Positions 51,735 through 63,891 of a DNA stretch of 64,000 bases are shown piece after piece (position 1 is the stretch's first letter; the number at the start of each line of letters is the position of its first letter). Under the pieces are notes generated by a model. The model saw only the letters and a list, made by a program, of their open reading frames with translations, had not been told where the DNA came from and did not search any database. A program made the position numbers and the translations under genes. Where the stretch lies: contig JAGFNQ010000957.1 of the NCBI GenBank assembly GCA_024364735.1, positions 516,322 through 580,321 on the forward strand. Direction: 5' to 3'. Source of the stretch: Boesenbergia rotunda (lineage: Eukaryota > Streptophyta > Magnoliopsida > Zingiberales > Zingiberaceae).

Positions 51735-54700
51735 TGTAACGCCCGCTTTTTTTTTTCTTTTCATAAAGCGGCGTTACGTTAACATGCTTAGGGCATGTGG
51801 ACATCATAATGCAGCGGAAACCTTTAACCTACTCCTACATGCACTTACTACCATTTCTAACATCCTAACCTAGGAACTTAGCATAGTAACTTCATACTTA
51901 GCATCATATCATACTTAGCATCATGTCATTCGTAGCATCATGTCATACTTAGCATCATGTCCTAGAGTCATACTCAAACACATAACAGTAAAGATAAAGT
52001 TCTATCATGAGACGAGCAACCATATTGCTCCTTGGCTAAGTCACTATCACACACATTCTTTGATGCCCTCCTGCTGCTTCCTTACTATCCCCTGCGTGAT
52101 CTGCGGTATAAGGAAATAAGACTATAAGCACACAGGCTTAGTAAGACTCTTTCCTACTCACTAAAACCATTCATCATTCTTTCATGAGCACATAAGCCAT
52201 TACATACTTAGTGCTTTACATACTTGGTGTTTTACTTAGAACATAAGCCTTTTCATCATTTAGCATTCATTCGTCATGGCATAAACATAAGCCTTTTCAT
52301 CATTTAGCATTCATTCGTCATGGCATAAACATAACTTCATCACATTCATAGCATGGCATAAACATAACCATAACAACATTCATGGCATGACATAATACTT
52401 GGCATAGACATAAACATCGTAAACATTCATAGCATAGCATGAACCTAAATAAAATCATTGCGTCCTAACACAGCTTAACATAATTAAATCATGGCATCAT
52501 GAATTATTATGGACATAATTAAAATCATGGCATTCTAACTTAGCATAAATATAATTAAATCATGGCATCCTAAACTAGCATGAACATAAATAAATCATGG
52601 CATTCTAACTTAACATAAATCTAGTTAAATCATGGCATCCTAAACTAGCATGTACATAAATAAATCATGGCATAAAACTAGTTAAATCATGGCATCCTAA
52701 ACTAGCATGTACATAAATAAATCATGGCATAAAACTAGTTAAATCATGGCATCCTAAACTAGTATGTACATAAATAAATCATGGCATCCTAAACTAGCAT
52801 AAACATAAGTAAATCATGGCATTCTAGACTAGCATGAACACAATCAAATCATGGCATCATATATTAACACGAAACATAAACAAAATCATTTGCATAAACA
52901 TACCTTGCATAAACTTACTTTGCATAATATTCTTATCATAAATATAATGCATAGCATAGATGGATGCATGTGGCAATGGCATATATATATAAGGATGCTT
53001 AGTTTAAATCATACTTTCCATAAACATACTTTTCATAAACATACTTTTCATAGCATGGATGGATGCATGGGCAATGCATATATCGTAAGGATGCTTAACT
53101 TTTTGAAACATACTTCTTAAATGCTTAAACATAATCATCATATCATTGGGCCCTGGCTTGTACCACATACATACATCATCAGCACGCATCCCTAAGTAAA
53201 TACGAGGTAGCTAGCCTCGACCTACTAGGGTAAGGATAGCATAGTCGGTAGTCCCCGAACCGAGGCGTTCTTAAGGTGCCCATCCCTGTTGCACAGCTTC
53301 GGTAATGCCAGAACCGTGGACAGCATAGTCGGTAGTCCAGAACTGGGGCGTTCTTAAGGTGCCCATCCCTTGGACCCATACTTCGTTCCGGTACAAGCCC
53401 ATAAAATAAAATAAAATGCTTTCACATGCTTTTTCATTCATTATCATTCATTCATCATACTTGTCATTCATCATCATTCATTCATCATACTTGTCATTCA
53501 TCATCATTCATTCATCGTACTTAACATCATCGTTATGCCTTAAAGGCATGTACTTTAACCTCATTCATAAGACATGGCATACTTACATCTTATTCATAAA
53601 ACATGGCATATCCTTCATAAACATGGCATATCATTCATAAACATGGCATATCATCTAAGGGTTTAGTTAACATAGAACTTCTTCCATCTTACTAAGCATC
53701 TTTGGAGATTTAACCCAACCCTAGCCCTAGGTTATGTCCTTGGCCGAATGTCCCCCAAGGAACCCTAGGTTCATGAAACTTCACATAACCTCCCAACTAA
53801 CATCCCATACATACATACTAGGCCATAGGGAACATTTAATCCCGTACTTAAGGCCAACCCTAATCCTTTGACCCAACTCTTGCTCTTGGCCGAAACTGCA
53901 AGGCCATGGGGCATGGAAAAATTTCCAATAAAACCCCAAATCAATTGCTTAAACACCAACCATACCTTACCATAGGGCCATTCAGACCCTTACTTGAAAT
54001 AAGCCCTAACTTCCTACCCTATTAGGGTTCTTGGCCGAAACCTATAAGGTCTCTAGGCCATGTGAAACATTCACATAAACACCCTCCATCTCTCTTATAT
54101 CATGATAAAACATAAACCATATGCTTAAGGTCTTAAACCCAACCCTACACATGGGTCCTTCATGTTGGCCGAAACCCTAGGATATCCTAGGGTACCCCAA
54201 AAATTCCCAAAAATTATACTTAACCTCTAAACATCATAAGGGAACATTAAATAACATTATACAGATTTTTATCATCATTATAGACCCTAAAACATGGTGG
54301 CCGAAACCCATAGGGTTTCTAGGGTGTTGATTCTACCCCTTACATGTTGGCCGAAACCTTAAGGTGTCTTAGGGTACTCTAAAAATTCCCAAAAATTATA
54401 CTTAACCTCTAGACATCATAAGGGAACATTAAATAACATTATACAGATTTTTAGCATCATTATGGATCCTAAAACATGGTGGCCGAAACCCATAGGGTTT
54501 CTAGGGTGTTGATTCTACCCCTTTCATGTTGGCCGAAACCTTAAGGTGTCTTAGGGTACTTCAAAAATTCCCAAAAATTATACTTAACCTCTAGACATCA
54601 TAAGGGAACATTAAATAACATTATACAGATTTTTAGCATCATTATGGACCCTAACACATGGTGGCCGAAACCCATAGGGTTTCTAGGGTGTTGATTCTAC

Positions 54701-55895
54701 CCCTTTCATGTTGGCCGAAACCTTAAGGTGTCTTAGGGTACTCCAAAAATTCCCAAAAATTATATTTAACTCCTACTCATCATGAGGGAGCATAAAATAA
54801 CATTATAAAGATTTTTAGCATATTTATATACTTTTAAATCATGCTGGCCGAAATCCATAAACTTAAGGACCTTGGTTTTTCTTTCCTTTCAACATCACAT
54901 CCAAGAACTAACCCATATATCCTGCTAAAAATCATGGAAATCATAGATAACTATTATATCACAGGTGAGGGAGTCTTACCTTGGGGTTTCTAAATTTTTA
55001 GACCTTGGATGAAGAGAAGGAAGAAGACTTGATGTCTCTTAACCACACCTAGTCCTTGAATCCTTGTAAGAACTTTAGATCTTGGGTGATGGAGACTTGG
55101 TGGACACTTTTCCAAGGGGAACTCTTCCTTAGAGTTTTGGCTAGAATGAGGAGGGAGGAGGGGAGCAAATGCACTTGATGATGAAGAGAAGTAACCCCCC
55201 AAACCCCCTCTTTATAGCTCCTTTAAAGAGGCAAATGAAGAGTTTTCCATGGCCCTTCATCTTCCTCTAGTACTTAACCATCATCCACTTCCTTTCCTCA
55301 TAAGAATTCCTTGCTAGGTGAGTTGGTTAAAGCATTCATGGTTGTACAAGAGGTCCAAAGTTCAATCCTTGGCCCATGCACCTTTATTTTTATTTTATTT
55401 TTATTTTATTTAAACCCCTTTTCCCTATTTTCGAAAATTCCCCTTTATTTCGAAAATTCCCCTAAAATCCCCCATAATTATGCTAATATTCCTAAATAAA
55501 ATTCTTTTATATTTATATAAAATTCACCTAATTAACACCCATTTTTGGAGCCCATTTAAAGCCCATTAGTACCTAATTTCTCAATTTAACTAGGAAAATT
55601 AAGCTAAGACTTACCCCTAATCATGCTAATATGTCTAATTAAATCCTATTTATATTTATACTAATTTTTCCTAAACTATTTATATTTATACTAATTTTTC
55701 CCTAAAATCCAACAATAATTATGGTGCTAGAAAGGCCCATATAAGGCCCATTAGTACTTAGTTTTCTCAATTTAAATGAGAAAACATGAATTTTCTAGCC
55801 CAAAGCTCGTATCAATACTTCTAGATTCTTCGAAAATTATCTAAACATGCTCAATATTTTCATAGAATATTAAGAGAATTTTCCGGGTCATTACA
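51735..55895 (-). repeat. 5' LTR of the LARD-like element
   Basis: Nearly identical to 45735-49894 in line-by-line comparison, with scattered substitutions and a few small indels. It ends GGGTCATTACA where the other has GGGTCGTTACA. TATAAAG on the minus strand at 55210-55216. The strong similarity indicates a fairly recent insertion. Confidence 0.9.
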
Positions 55896-55899
55896 GTAC

Positions 55900-55910
55900 C
55901 GGGGAGGCAT
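55900..55910 (-). pseudogene. ORF2 exon 1 of element C
   Basis: The minus strand reads ATGCCTCCCCG followed by GTAC, the donor. It corresponds to ATGTCGCCCCG in A and ATGACGCCCCG in B. The donor GT lies inside the target site GTACC (55896-55900) used by the LARD, so the exon-intron edge is kept but the intron is now about 10 kb longer. Confidence 0.75.
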
Positions 55911-57249
55911 CGTTGAAGTAGGGCGTTCGAGGGCACGAGAAGGGCTTCCGGGCGCCTTGGGATGAAGAGAATTGAAGGAGGGGTCGTTTGGTGTTGGAAA
56001 TGGAGAGGAATGATGGCCTTATATAGGGCTTTTTCGGGCGCCCGTGAGGGGTCTTGGGCGCCCGTGATCATGGGGGTGCCCATATGGTCCCGGGCGCCTA
56101 GATCAGGTCTGTCAGCTGTCTTTTGGCAGGTCTGACTACCTTGGGCGGAGGTAAAGGCTTCAAGCACCCAGGTTGACTTGACCAGTTTGACCGTTGACTA
56201 GAGTTGATTGTGTTGACCAAGTTTGACTCTTTTGACCAATCAGTAACTAAATCAATTAAGCTCTAAATTGCATTTTTAAGCATATTAAGCATGATTCAAT
56301 GTTTTGACTCAAAAAAGTACAACAGCAAATGAATTACTTAAGAACAAAAATCTGAAAAGAGTTTGAGTTAAATTTTAAGCGAATAATGAGTTGTATTACA
56401 TTATTATGTCCTAAACATCTCACCCAATCTAGTGTTATTAATCACATTAACCTTATGAGTTTTGTGACACAGGTTTTAACAAAAATAATGATTTTAATTT
56501 AAAACTTTTGGTTAATTTTGAAGATATCTGATTAATTTTGAAAAATTTATAAGGTTTAAGTTTATTTTGAAAAATTGTGTTGAATCTAAGATTAATTGAA
56601 ATTTATGTTAGATTCAAATTTAACAAATAGTAAAGTGAATTTGATTTCAATAATTGGCTTCTAAGTCTTGGCGAGGCACTAGGCCTTCTTTGGTCGTATC
56701 CTTATTGGATCATCAACCCTTTCCTTGACAATGCCTTTTATTGAAAATTCATCTTCAAGTCACTTCTTGAGAAATTTTGGTCTAACTAGTTTTGGTCTTG
56801 GATCGGTAGCTTCGGCTAGTTCCACTATACTAAACATACCAAGTAGAGTATACTTGACCTTATTAGAAGGGCTTCCCTAACGTACTATCATCTCACCTCC
56901 ACTCAATACTAGGTTTTCAAATTTCAATTAAATCATTTTGTCCTTAAACTAACTAGTCCTAAGTCTAAGATAATTTGCAGAAGGAAATAAGCAAGCATGC
57001 ATGCAATTAAAACAAATTGTAATTTTTAAAAAAATTATCTAATTATGAATATGGTTTTTATATTGGCTTCCCCTGGACTATAGCCTCGATAATGGTTAGG
57101 CAAGATGTGAATCTTGTCCTTGGGGATCCAATACTGGTTTGGTCCAGCTTGTTTGTGCAAACAGAGCTTGGGGACCCATGCTTGGACTTGGGTTCTAGGT
57201 TGGTTCAATACAGCATAATAAGAACGTTGCCTAGACTTGGTTCGATACC
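55911..57249 (-). other. Element C spacer between gag and ORF2
   Basis: 55911-56190 is GC-rich with GGGCGCCCGTGA motifs like those before ORF2 in A and B. 56280-56640 is AT-rich with GTTAATTTTGAA units. 56640-56930 is the conserved block shared with A and B. No coding frame; 55841-56167 on the minus strand is a shadow that crosses the LARD edge. Confidence 0.65.
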
Positions 57250-58694
57250 CTAATCCTGATCAGTTAAGAACAACTTCTGCTTTCCAAGGATCATGTCAAG
57301 AGCCTTGGAACCCGAAGTGAATCGTTCTAAAGCCACTCTGAGCTCCTTGACTTGAGTTTTCAAGGAGGAATTCTCTTCCTCAAGCTTTTGAACTTGAGTG
57401 GAGTTTCCTTCTTGAATTTTCTCGGTCAGGACCACTAGTCGGCTTCCTCTTTCAGGCATTTTACTTCCTGTCGGAGGGACTCGACCCGGATTTTGGCTTT
57501 CGCCAAGTTGCGAGATAAATAAGAAATTAATTTGGATAGTTCATACTCAGAATAACCTCTTACCGTTATTTGCCCGTTTTCCGAGATTGTGAGTCTTTCG
57601 TCGTCTGGTTCCAATTCTGATCCGGTGTTGACGTCTTCCGAAGCGGTTAAGGCAAGAAGATTCGAGTGCGGGGCTTCTTCTTCTTCTTCAGAAGAAGAAG
57701 ATTCATCCCAAGTGACTTGGATAGCCTTCTTTCTTCGCGTCTTCTTTGTTTCCTTCAGATTGGGGCACTCTGACTTGTAATGCCCCTTTTTATTGCACTC
57801 GTAGCAGGTGACATTAGTTTTGCTCTTTGACATTGTTGAAGGTTCAGCTGGATCTTCCTTTCTTCAGCTTGCTTTATTTTTGTTTGTTTGGTGCTTCAGC
57901 TCCTTGTAGTAGTCCCGAGCTAGTCGAACCAACTTGGGTCCATCCCCTTCACTGTCTTCTGAATCTGAGTCTGAGTCAGACTCGGGTGCTGATTGAGGCT
58001 TCTTCTTGGGGGCTTTTCCTTGAGATTTTCCTGCAATGAAAGCAATACCTTTCTTGACCAAAGTGGAGTTAGTCTGTTCATGCAGTTCTAATTTAGAGAA
58101 AAGTTCATCTAATTTAATTTTGGAGAGATCCCTGGAAACCTTGTAGGCATCTACCATAGATGCCCACAGTGTGTTCCTTGGGAATGCGTTTAGAGTATAC
58201 CTGATTAGGTCACGGTTCTCAACCTTGTGACCGATCGTATGCAGCCCATTCATTAGCTCCTGGATTCTGGCGTGGAGTTGTGCTGCTAATTCTCCTTCGT
58301 TCATCTTGATCGTGTAGAGCCTGTTCAGCAATAGATCTCTTTTGCTGATTCTGGTGTCCGAGGTGCCTTCGTGCAACTCAATCAACTTGTTCCAAAGTTC
58401 TTTGGCACTGTTGAAGGGTCCCACCCGGTTCTGCTCCTCCTTGGTCAATTCGCATTACAAAGTCTGGGTTGCCTTTGCATCAACCTCGATCTTCTTCTTC
58501 AACGAGGCATCCCATTCAGAATAGTGTTGTGCCACTCCTTCTGTGTTCTTGGGAATCTCCAGGCTAGATTGGATGATTATCCACATGTCCACCTGAGTTT
58601 TCAGGTGGACTTCCATCCTGCTTTTCCAGTAGGAGAAATCTTGTCCATTGAAAAGAGGTAGTCTGGCTTTGCTGAATCCCTCTTTCATAGCCAT
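57250..58694 (-). pseudogene. Gag of element C
   Basis: ATG at 58694: MAMKEGFSKARLPLFNGQDF. One frame runs to 57435 with only two stops (58455 and 57864). UBN2-type features: SYWKSRMEVHLKTQ, KELWNKLIELHEGTSDTRIS, LYTIKMNEGELAAQLHARIQ and YTLNAFPRNTLWASMVDAYK. Then an acidic stretch APESDSDSDSEDSEGDG, an intact zinc knuckle CYECNKKGHYKSEC, and a long coiled coil. A frameshift near 57450 leads to KLEEENSSLKTQVKEL and SGSKALDMILGKQK, a motif found before protease in Copia (SIRE-like) gag, but no protease follows. This is the fullest gag of the family; A and B lack its central part. Confidence 0.87.
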
Positions 58695-58902
58695 TAATAT
58701 GTTTTGGAAAAAAAATAACACAAAAACTTGTTCCAAGACTAATTCTTGGATTAGTAGTGCGGAAGAAATTACTAGCAACGAAAAATGATCGAGTGGTGTT
58801 GCACCAACCTCGATTAACAAGAAAAGATTTTAAAAAAAATTAAGAATTTCGTAAATCCGAAAAAACTGTCAAACTGGTGGTTGCACCAAGTTTGAGCCAC
58901 CC

Positions 58903-58914
58903 GCTCTGATACCA
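58903..58914 (-). other. Primer binding site of element C (initiator tRNA-Met)
   Basis: Plus strand GCTCTGATACCA, two bases from the LTR start at 58917. Confidence 0.9.
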
Positions 58915-58916
58915 CT

Positions 58917-59449
58917 TGTTGGATCGGAGAAAATCGATAGAGGGGGGGGGTGAATATCGATCTAGATTTTTCAAAAAAATAGAGCGATTATGCAGCGAAA
59001 AATATTAAAACAATCGCGAACACAAGTTATTTTTACTTGGTTCGGAGTCGTAGTCGGCTCCTACTCCAAGGCCCATGGCCCTTGACCATTTACATTGGGC
59101 AATTCTATATTCGGAAAAATCTTTTACAACTTCAAGTATAGATATAGAATTGGAATTGAAATTGCAACATTTTTCGTAAATTAAATTTATCGACACTCGA
59201 GGTGGATCGAAGTTCGGAGCAAAGGGTCATCGTCGACACTAGAATCTCGATGTCGGAGCTTGTCGGAGCGTAGCGCTTGAACGAAAGTGTTTGGAGCGAT
59301 GTGAGTGAAGTTATCTAAAGCCTTGGGTGTGAACCCCCTTTTATAGCACCCATAGGAGTGCCTGTGTCGATGGGGGCGCCTGACACGTGGCCTCTCCTAT
59401 AAGAACTCCTATTCGCAGGCTCGGTCAGCGCATATCCACTTCACTCGAG
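58917..59449 (-). repeat. 5' LTR of element C, 3' portion
   Basis: TGTTGGATCGGAG start on the plus strand, then GATAGAGGGGGGGG and TTTTTACTTGGTTCGGAGTCG. Includes TATAAAA (59339-59345) and CACGTG (59384-59389) on the minus strand. Cut at 59449 by element H. Confidence 0.88.
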
Positions 59450-61800
59450 TGTAGCGACCCGACTTCTTACTGTCTTTAGACGGATCGTTACTTTTCTCTA
59501 TACTTCTCAACTTTTATATATGACTAAAGAAAATTGCGGAAATCTTTTTTTTTTTCTTTTTAAAACTTTTAAATTCATCTAACAGTCATATTCTAACTTA
59601 AACAATCATGCATGATAACCTATCACATTTACCATCTCAAAAACTTGCGGAAGGGCACTTATTCAAACCTGCTGTACACGACCGAACTGCTGGGTATCAG
59701 TCGACTGATGACGTCATCAGTCGACTGATACGGCTGTGAGCAGTTTACAGGTTTCGGCCCTTGCTTTTTAAGCCCACCATTCCTTCAATTTCGAGCCAAA
59801 TAAGATCATGACACCATTTCTATACTCTATACCAATTTTCTAAACAGTTTAGCCAATCAAAATGAATCCATAAACTTAAAATTAGGACATTTACGCAAGA
59901 AAACAAACTACAAAAGTTGTTTGAACTTTAACACTAAGGTTTGTGTCAAACTTTACTTCTAACCATTCAAACTCATCATGCAAGGTTCTATAACTTTGCT
60001 AAAGCATTATGAAATATGAATGCAACTTTTCTAAACATATTTAAGCAATAAAAACTTAGTTCAAAGAGAATTTGATACTATCTTGGCACATGCGTCTATT
60101 TTCTAACAATGTATCAATATCTCCATCTATTCACATTTCTACTCATCCAATGCAAGCATAAGATTATATAAGCTAATTAAAATGACATGGAAACTTTACT
60201 CTAAGCAATTGAGCATGTAAAACTATCCAAAACTTAAATGTTTACTAACTCCATAAACAAGAACTTAAAATCTAAATAAACTATAACATTGTAGTTTGAA
60301 TAGTTAAATTGTCTTGTCTCGAACATCTCTCCATAATCAGCCACCACACACACTCTACTCAGCACCGCCTCGTCGTCTTCCTTCAGAATTGCTTGCCTTT
60401 ACCTTTATCTGCAATAAGAGGAAATGCATCTATAAGCAAAAAGCTTAGTAAGTACTATCTAGCTCACAAAAACTCGAAATACGCAAACATGCTTCTAGAA
60501 CGATATGAAAATCATATGAGATACTGATATGCTTGAAAGAAAACTAAACTAAACATGTATAACTCAAAACATGCATACTCAAGCAATAAATAATCTCAAT
60601 CTACTTTTCTTGGCTCAACTTGAAACTTTAGCTATTCTTTATCTTTTGAAAACTTTTTGTATTTTCGAAAACTTTGCTAAAGCATATACTTGAAAATACT
60701 AATCACTTGGATCCACTGAAGACGTAAGTACCATCTGAATGCGCGTTCCCTAAAAGGTTGGGGTAGCGAGCCACCAATCCTAGTAGAGCAGACCTTGGTC
60801 TACCAGGGCCAAGACCTTGGAATTGGACACCTGGATTTCTTTAACGACGCCCTTGGACGCCGAGTACTGGCCTTATAAAATAAAATAGCTTTTCTTTCTT
60901 TTCTTTCTTATCTGTAAATGCCTTGGCATTTTCTGGAGCACCTTGCGTGCTAAAAATCCCTAAGTCTTGACTTTTGGGGATTTTCTTAAGGCCTTGGCCT
61001 TCTCTTTTCTTATCTTTATCTTCTTTTCTTTTCTCATAGCTTTTCTTGGTCCCTAATCTCATATAGGGTGCTTATCAAACATATACAAGCATATAAAAAC
61101 TAAGATCACATGCAAAAACTAAAGCAAAAAGGAAAAATTCTCTTTTAAAAACTTTTAAAGGAAATTCTCGCGGTAAAACCGCCTCTTACTGCAGGTGAGC
61201 AGTACTTACATTGATATCTTGGACTTACAACCAAGATTGAGGTCTAGAACTCAGGAGAAACTCGAGATCTCGAAGAATTCTTCACGTCTACGCGTTCCTC
61301 TCGTCGCGGGGATCTCGAATATAGTATTATCTCTTGGAGAAAGGGTCTCGGCCGACCCTTTTGGCCTTGATTTGCGTGCGCACAAGAGAGGAGAGGGAGA
61401 GGGGTCGGCGCAAGGGGTGTTGGCCGAAGGGTTTGAGAGAAATCCCAACTTCTCTCTTTAAGTTTTCTATTTATACAGTTGGGATCGGATTTACTTAACC
61501 ACAGCTTAATTATAGTCTTACCATCTTCTGTTGTGCTGATACCCCTAGCCCAGCCGGTTGGCGCTTGTGCTGTTCGGTGGAGGTCGCGGGTTCAATCCAC
61601 CGCTGCACTAAATCTGTTTTTCCATTTTTGGCAATTTTTCTTTTTCCTTTTCTTTTTTTTTTCCAAAAATACCAAACGGACTCGGAAAATTCCATAAAAA
61701 TACTCTAAAAATTCCTAAAAATATCTAGAATATTTCTAAACCATTTCTAAATAATTCTAAGGACTTTAAGAACTAAAAATGGAAATTTTGGGGCGTTACA
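59450..61800 (-). repeat. 3' LTR of element H
   Basis: Plus-strand edges TGTAGCGACCCG and GGGGCGTTACA. Contains a 38-bp palindrome (59694-59731), a TATAAATA box on the minus strand (61468-61475), and a tRNA-like stretch (CTAGCCCAGCCGGTTGG ... GGGTTCAATCC) at about 61546-61605. The region 60400-60470 resembles the LARD LTR at 46080-46160 (GCTTAGTAAG after a TATAAGCA motif), so the two are related. The frame at 60841-61062 is low-complexity lysine-rich text. Confidence 0.85.
59694..59731. repeat. Perfect 38-bp palindrome in the LTR of element H
   Basis: GTATCAGTCGACTGATGAC is followed immediately by its exact reverse complement. The centre is TGACGTCA, a bZIP-type ACGT core, and each arm contains CAGTCGACTG. 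Confidence 0.95.
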
Positions 61801-61812
61801 ATCCCCCATACC
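61801..61812 (-). other. Polypurine tract of element H
   Basis: Plus strand ATCCCCCATACC directly after the LTR. Confidence 0.85.
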
Positions 61813-61835
61813 TTATAAAAAGTTCGTCCTCGAAC

Positions 61836-62218
61836 TTAGAATAACTCTGGATATCGTTCTCTCATGCTGTCCTCACGTTCCCAAGTAGCCTCTTCATGCT
61901 TTTGATTCTGCCAGATGACCTTCACTAGTGGCACTTCTTTGTTTCTTAATCTTTAACTGCTTTGTCCACTATCTGTGTCGGTCTGCTCTCATAACTAAGA
62001 TCTTCTTGGATCTGTACTGACTGAGGCTGAATCACTTGGCTGGGGTCGTGAATACACTTCTTTAGCATAGAGACATGAAATGTACTATGGATAGCTGACA
62101 TCTCCTCTGGTAAGTCCAGCTCATAGGCTACCTTCCCAACTCTCTTTATAATCTTGTAGGGTCCTATGTAACGAGGACTTAGCTTACCCTTTTTACCAAA
62201 TCTCATCACTCCCTTCAT
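61836..62218 (-). pseudogene. Integrase C-terminus and chromodomain of element H
   Basis: Reads MRFGKKGKLSPRYIGPYKII, RVGKVAYELDLPEEMSAIHS, TFHVSMLKKCIHDPSQVI, then the chromodomain SYESRPTQIVDKAVKD; a one-base frameshift; and RNKEVPLVKVIWQNQKHEEA with WEREDSMRERYPELF to the stop at 61836. Chromodomains steer integration to certain chromatin marks. The shift makes this copy defective. Confidence 0.88.
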
Positions 62219-63077
62219 AGGAGCGACCTTGAGAAATACTGAATCTCCAACTTCGAATTCAAGTGGCCTACGGCGTGTGTCAGCATAACTTTCTGTCGAC
62301 TCTGGGCAGTCTCAATCCTCTGGCGGATCGTCTGAATAGCCTGAGTGGTCTCGTCTATAAGCTCAGTCTGGCTGTCTAGTCCTGACTCCATTTCTTTCTT
62401 CTCACCAGCTTCTTGCCAACATATGGGTGATCTACCATTTCCTGCCATATAATGCCTCATAAGGTGCCATCCTGATGGTGGCCTGATAGCTATTGTTGTA
62501 GGCAAACTCAGCTAAGCACAGAAATTTACACCAACTACCCTTAAAGTCCAATGCACAAGCCCTGAGCATGTCTTCTAAATCTGATTTACTCTCTCTGTCT
62601 GTCCATCTGTCTGGGGATGGAAAGCTGTGCTGAACTGAAGTTTGGTGCCTAGGGCGTCCTGAACACACTTCCAAAATGGGAGGTGAATCGCCCATCTCTG
62701 TCAGACACGATCGACCTCGGAACTCCATGAAGCCTGATCACTTCTTTCACATACAGCTGTGCTAATTGCTCTACCGAATGCGATAACTTGATGGCTAGGA
62801 AGTGGGCAGATTTGGTCAACCTGTCCACTATCACCCAAATTGCATCATGTCCATGGGTGGTTCTTGGAAGACCTGTGATAAAGTCCATGGATATTTCTTC
62901 CCACTTCCATTCTGGAATGGGAAGAGGCTGCAGAACTCCTCCTGGTCTCTGGTGCTCGGCTTTGACCCTCTGGCAGGTCAAGCAGGTACTGATATATCTG
63001 GCCACGTCTCGCTTGAGTCCAGACCACCAGAATCTTTTCTTTAAATCTTGGTACATCTTGGTAGAACCAGGATGCAT
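62219..63077 (-). pseudogene. Integrase zinc-binding and core domains of element H
   Basis: Zinc finger: HPGSTKMYQDLKKRFWWSGL and CLTCQRVKAEHQ. Core: WEEISMDFITGLPRT (first Asp), IVSDRDGRFTSHF (second Asp), then, in shifted frames, QLSIPRQMDRQ-type text matching FHPQTDGQTE with the glutamate, AEFAYNNSYQATIRMAPYEA and LYGRKW. Frame changes near 62655 and 62500 and stops break it. The rest to 62219 has QTIRQRIETAQSRQK, usual before the GPY region. Confidence 0.86.
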
Positions 63078-63265
63078 AGAGTACGGGGGTACTGTGGGCC
63101 TCTTCTAGAATATTCTTTCTTAATCCTCATCATTGGGACGCAAAGGCGGTCTCCAAAATAGAGGATGCCACTGTCTGATACTCGAAACCCTGAATTTTCT
63201 GCCTCTTGGATCCCTGCTTGATCTTCTGGATCTCTGGGTCTTGATCTTGCTTTTCTTGTATATCC

Positions 63266-63891
63266 TTAAGCAGGGTTGACTCTAGGGTCAATGCAGAAAA
63301 TGCCCAACCATAACCTCGACTCCAAAATCTTTATTTCTTTCTGAAGTGGTAGAGACAGTGATGATAAGGACATCAGTGCCGCACAGGATTTTCTGCTCAG
63401 TGCATCCGCCACTTTATTAGCTTTACCTGGGTGGTAGAGGATTTCACAGTCATAATCTTTGACCAACTCTAGCCACCTGCGCTGCCTCATATTCAGATCT
63501 TTCTGAGTGAAGAAGTACTTCAAACTCTGATGGTCTGTGAGATTCTGCACTGCACTCCATACAGGTAGTGTCTCCAAAGCTTCAGTGCAAAAACCACAGC
63601 TGCTAGCTCAAGGTCATGCGTAGGGTAATTCTTCTCATAGTCCTTGAGCTGTCTGGAGGCATATGCTATTACTTTACCGTCTTGCATGAGGACAGCTCCA
63701 AGGCCCATCTTGGATGCATCACTGTAGATGTCAAAGGCCTTGTCACTCTCTGGAACAGTCAGGATGGGAGCACTGGTCAGTCTCTTCTTCAGCTCTAGAA
63801 AACTGTGCTCGCATTTATCCGACCATTCAAACTTCTTGTTCTTTCTGGTCAAAGCTGTGAGTGGAGAGGCTATCCTGGAAAAGTCCTCCAC
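63266..63891 (-). pseudogene. RNase H region of element H
   Basis: Reads MEDFSRIASPLTALTRKNKK, FEWSDKCEHSFLELKKRLTS, then the RNase H start FDIYSDASKMGLGAVLMQDG, VIAYASRQLKDYEKNYPTHD, LELAAVVFALKLWRHYLYG. After a frameshift near 63560 come TDHQSLKYFFTQKDLNMRQR, LELVKDYDCEILYHPGKANK and ADALSRK. All main motifs are present in two frames. Confidence 0.88.

Larger units (their letters stand above)
45735..55895 (-). mobile_element. LARD-like element: 4.16 kb LTRs, 1.84 kb internal region, no pol
   Basis: Two near-identical LTRs (45735-49894 and 51735-55895) surround 1840 bases. The TSD is GTACC (45730-45734 and 55896-55900). The PBS beside the right LTR sets minus orientation. The PPT is next to the left LTR. 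The only coding trace is a chromodomain C-terminus at 49929-50036 and perhaps a gag start near 51432. Large LTRs with a non-coding interior define large retrotransposon derivatives (LARDs). Confidence 0.9.
37849..59449 (-). mobile_element. Element C: non-autonomous LTR retrotransposon, same family as A and B, with nested inserts
   Basis: 3' LTR 37849-39097, PPT, spacer, solo-LTR-like insert (39970-43871), ORF2 exon 2 (44526-45656), LARD insert (45735-55895), ORF2 exon 1 (55900-55910), conserved block, gag (57250-58694), PBS (58903-58914) and 5' LTR from 58917, itself cut at 59449 by element H. With the inserts taken out, the order equals A and B read in reverse. Confidence 0.88.

Noticed and set aside
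47004..55202. Matching frames in both LARD LTRs (such as 47004-47189 and 53004-53189)
   Set aside because: They match because the LTRs are duplicates, not because of protein conservation; no domain is recognisable.
57250..57459. Separate small coiled-coil gene
   Set aside because: It is the frameshifted end of the element C gag.
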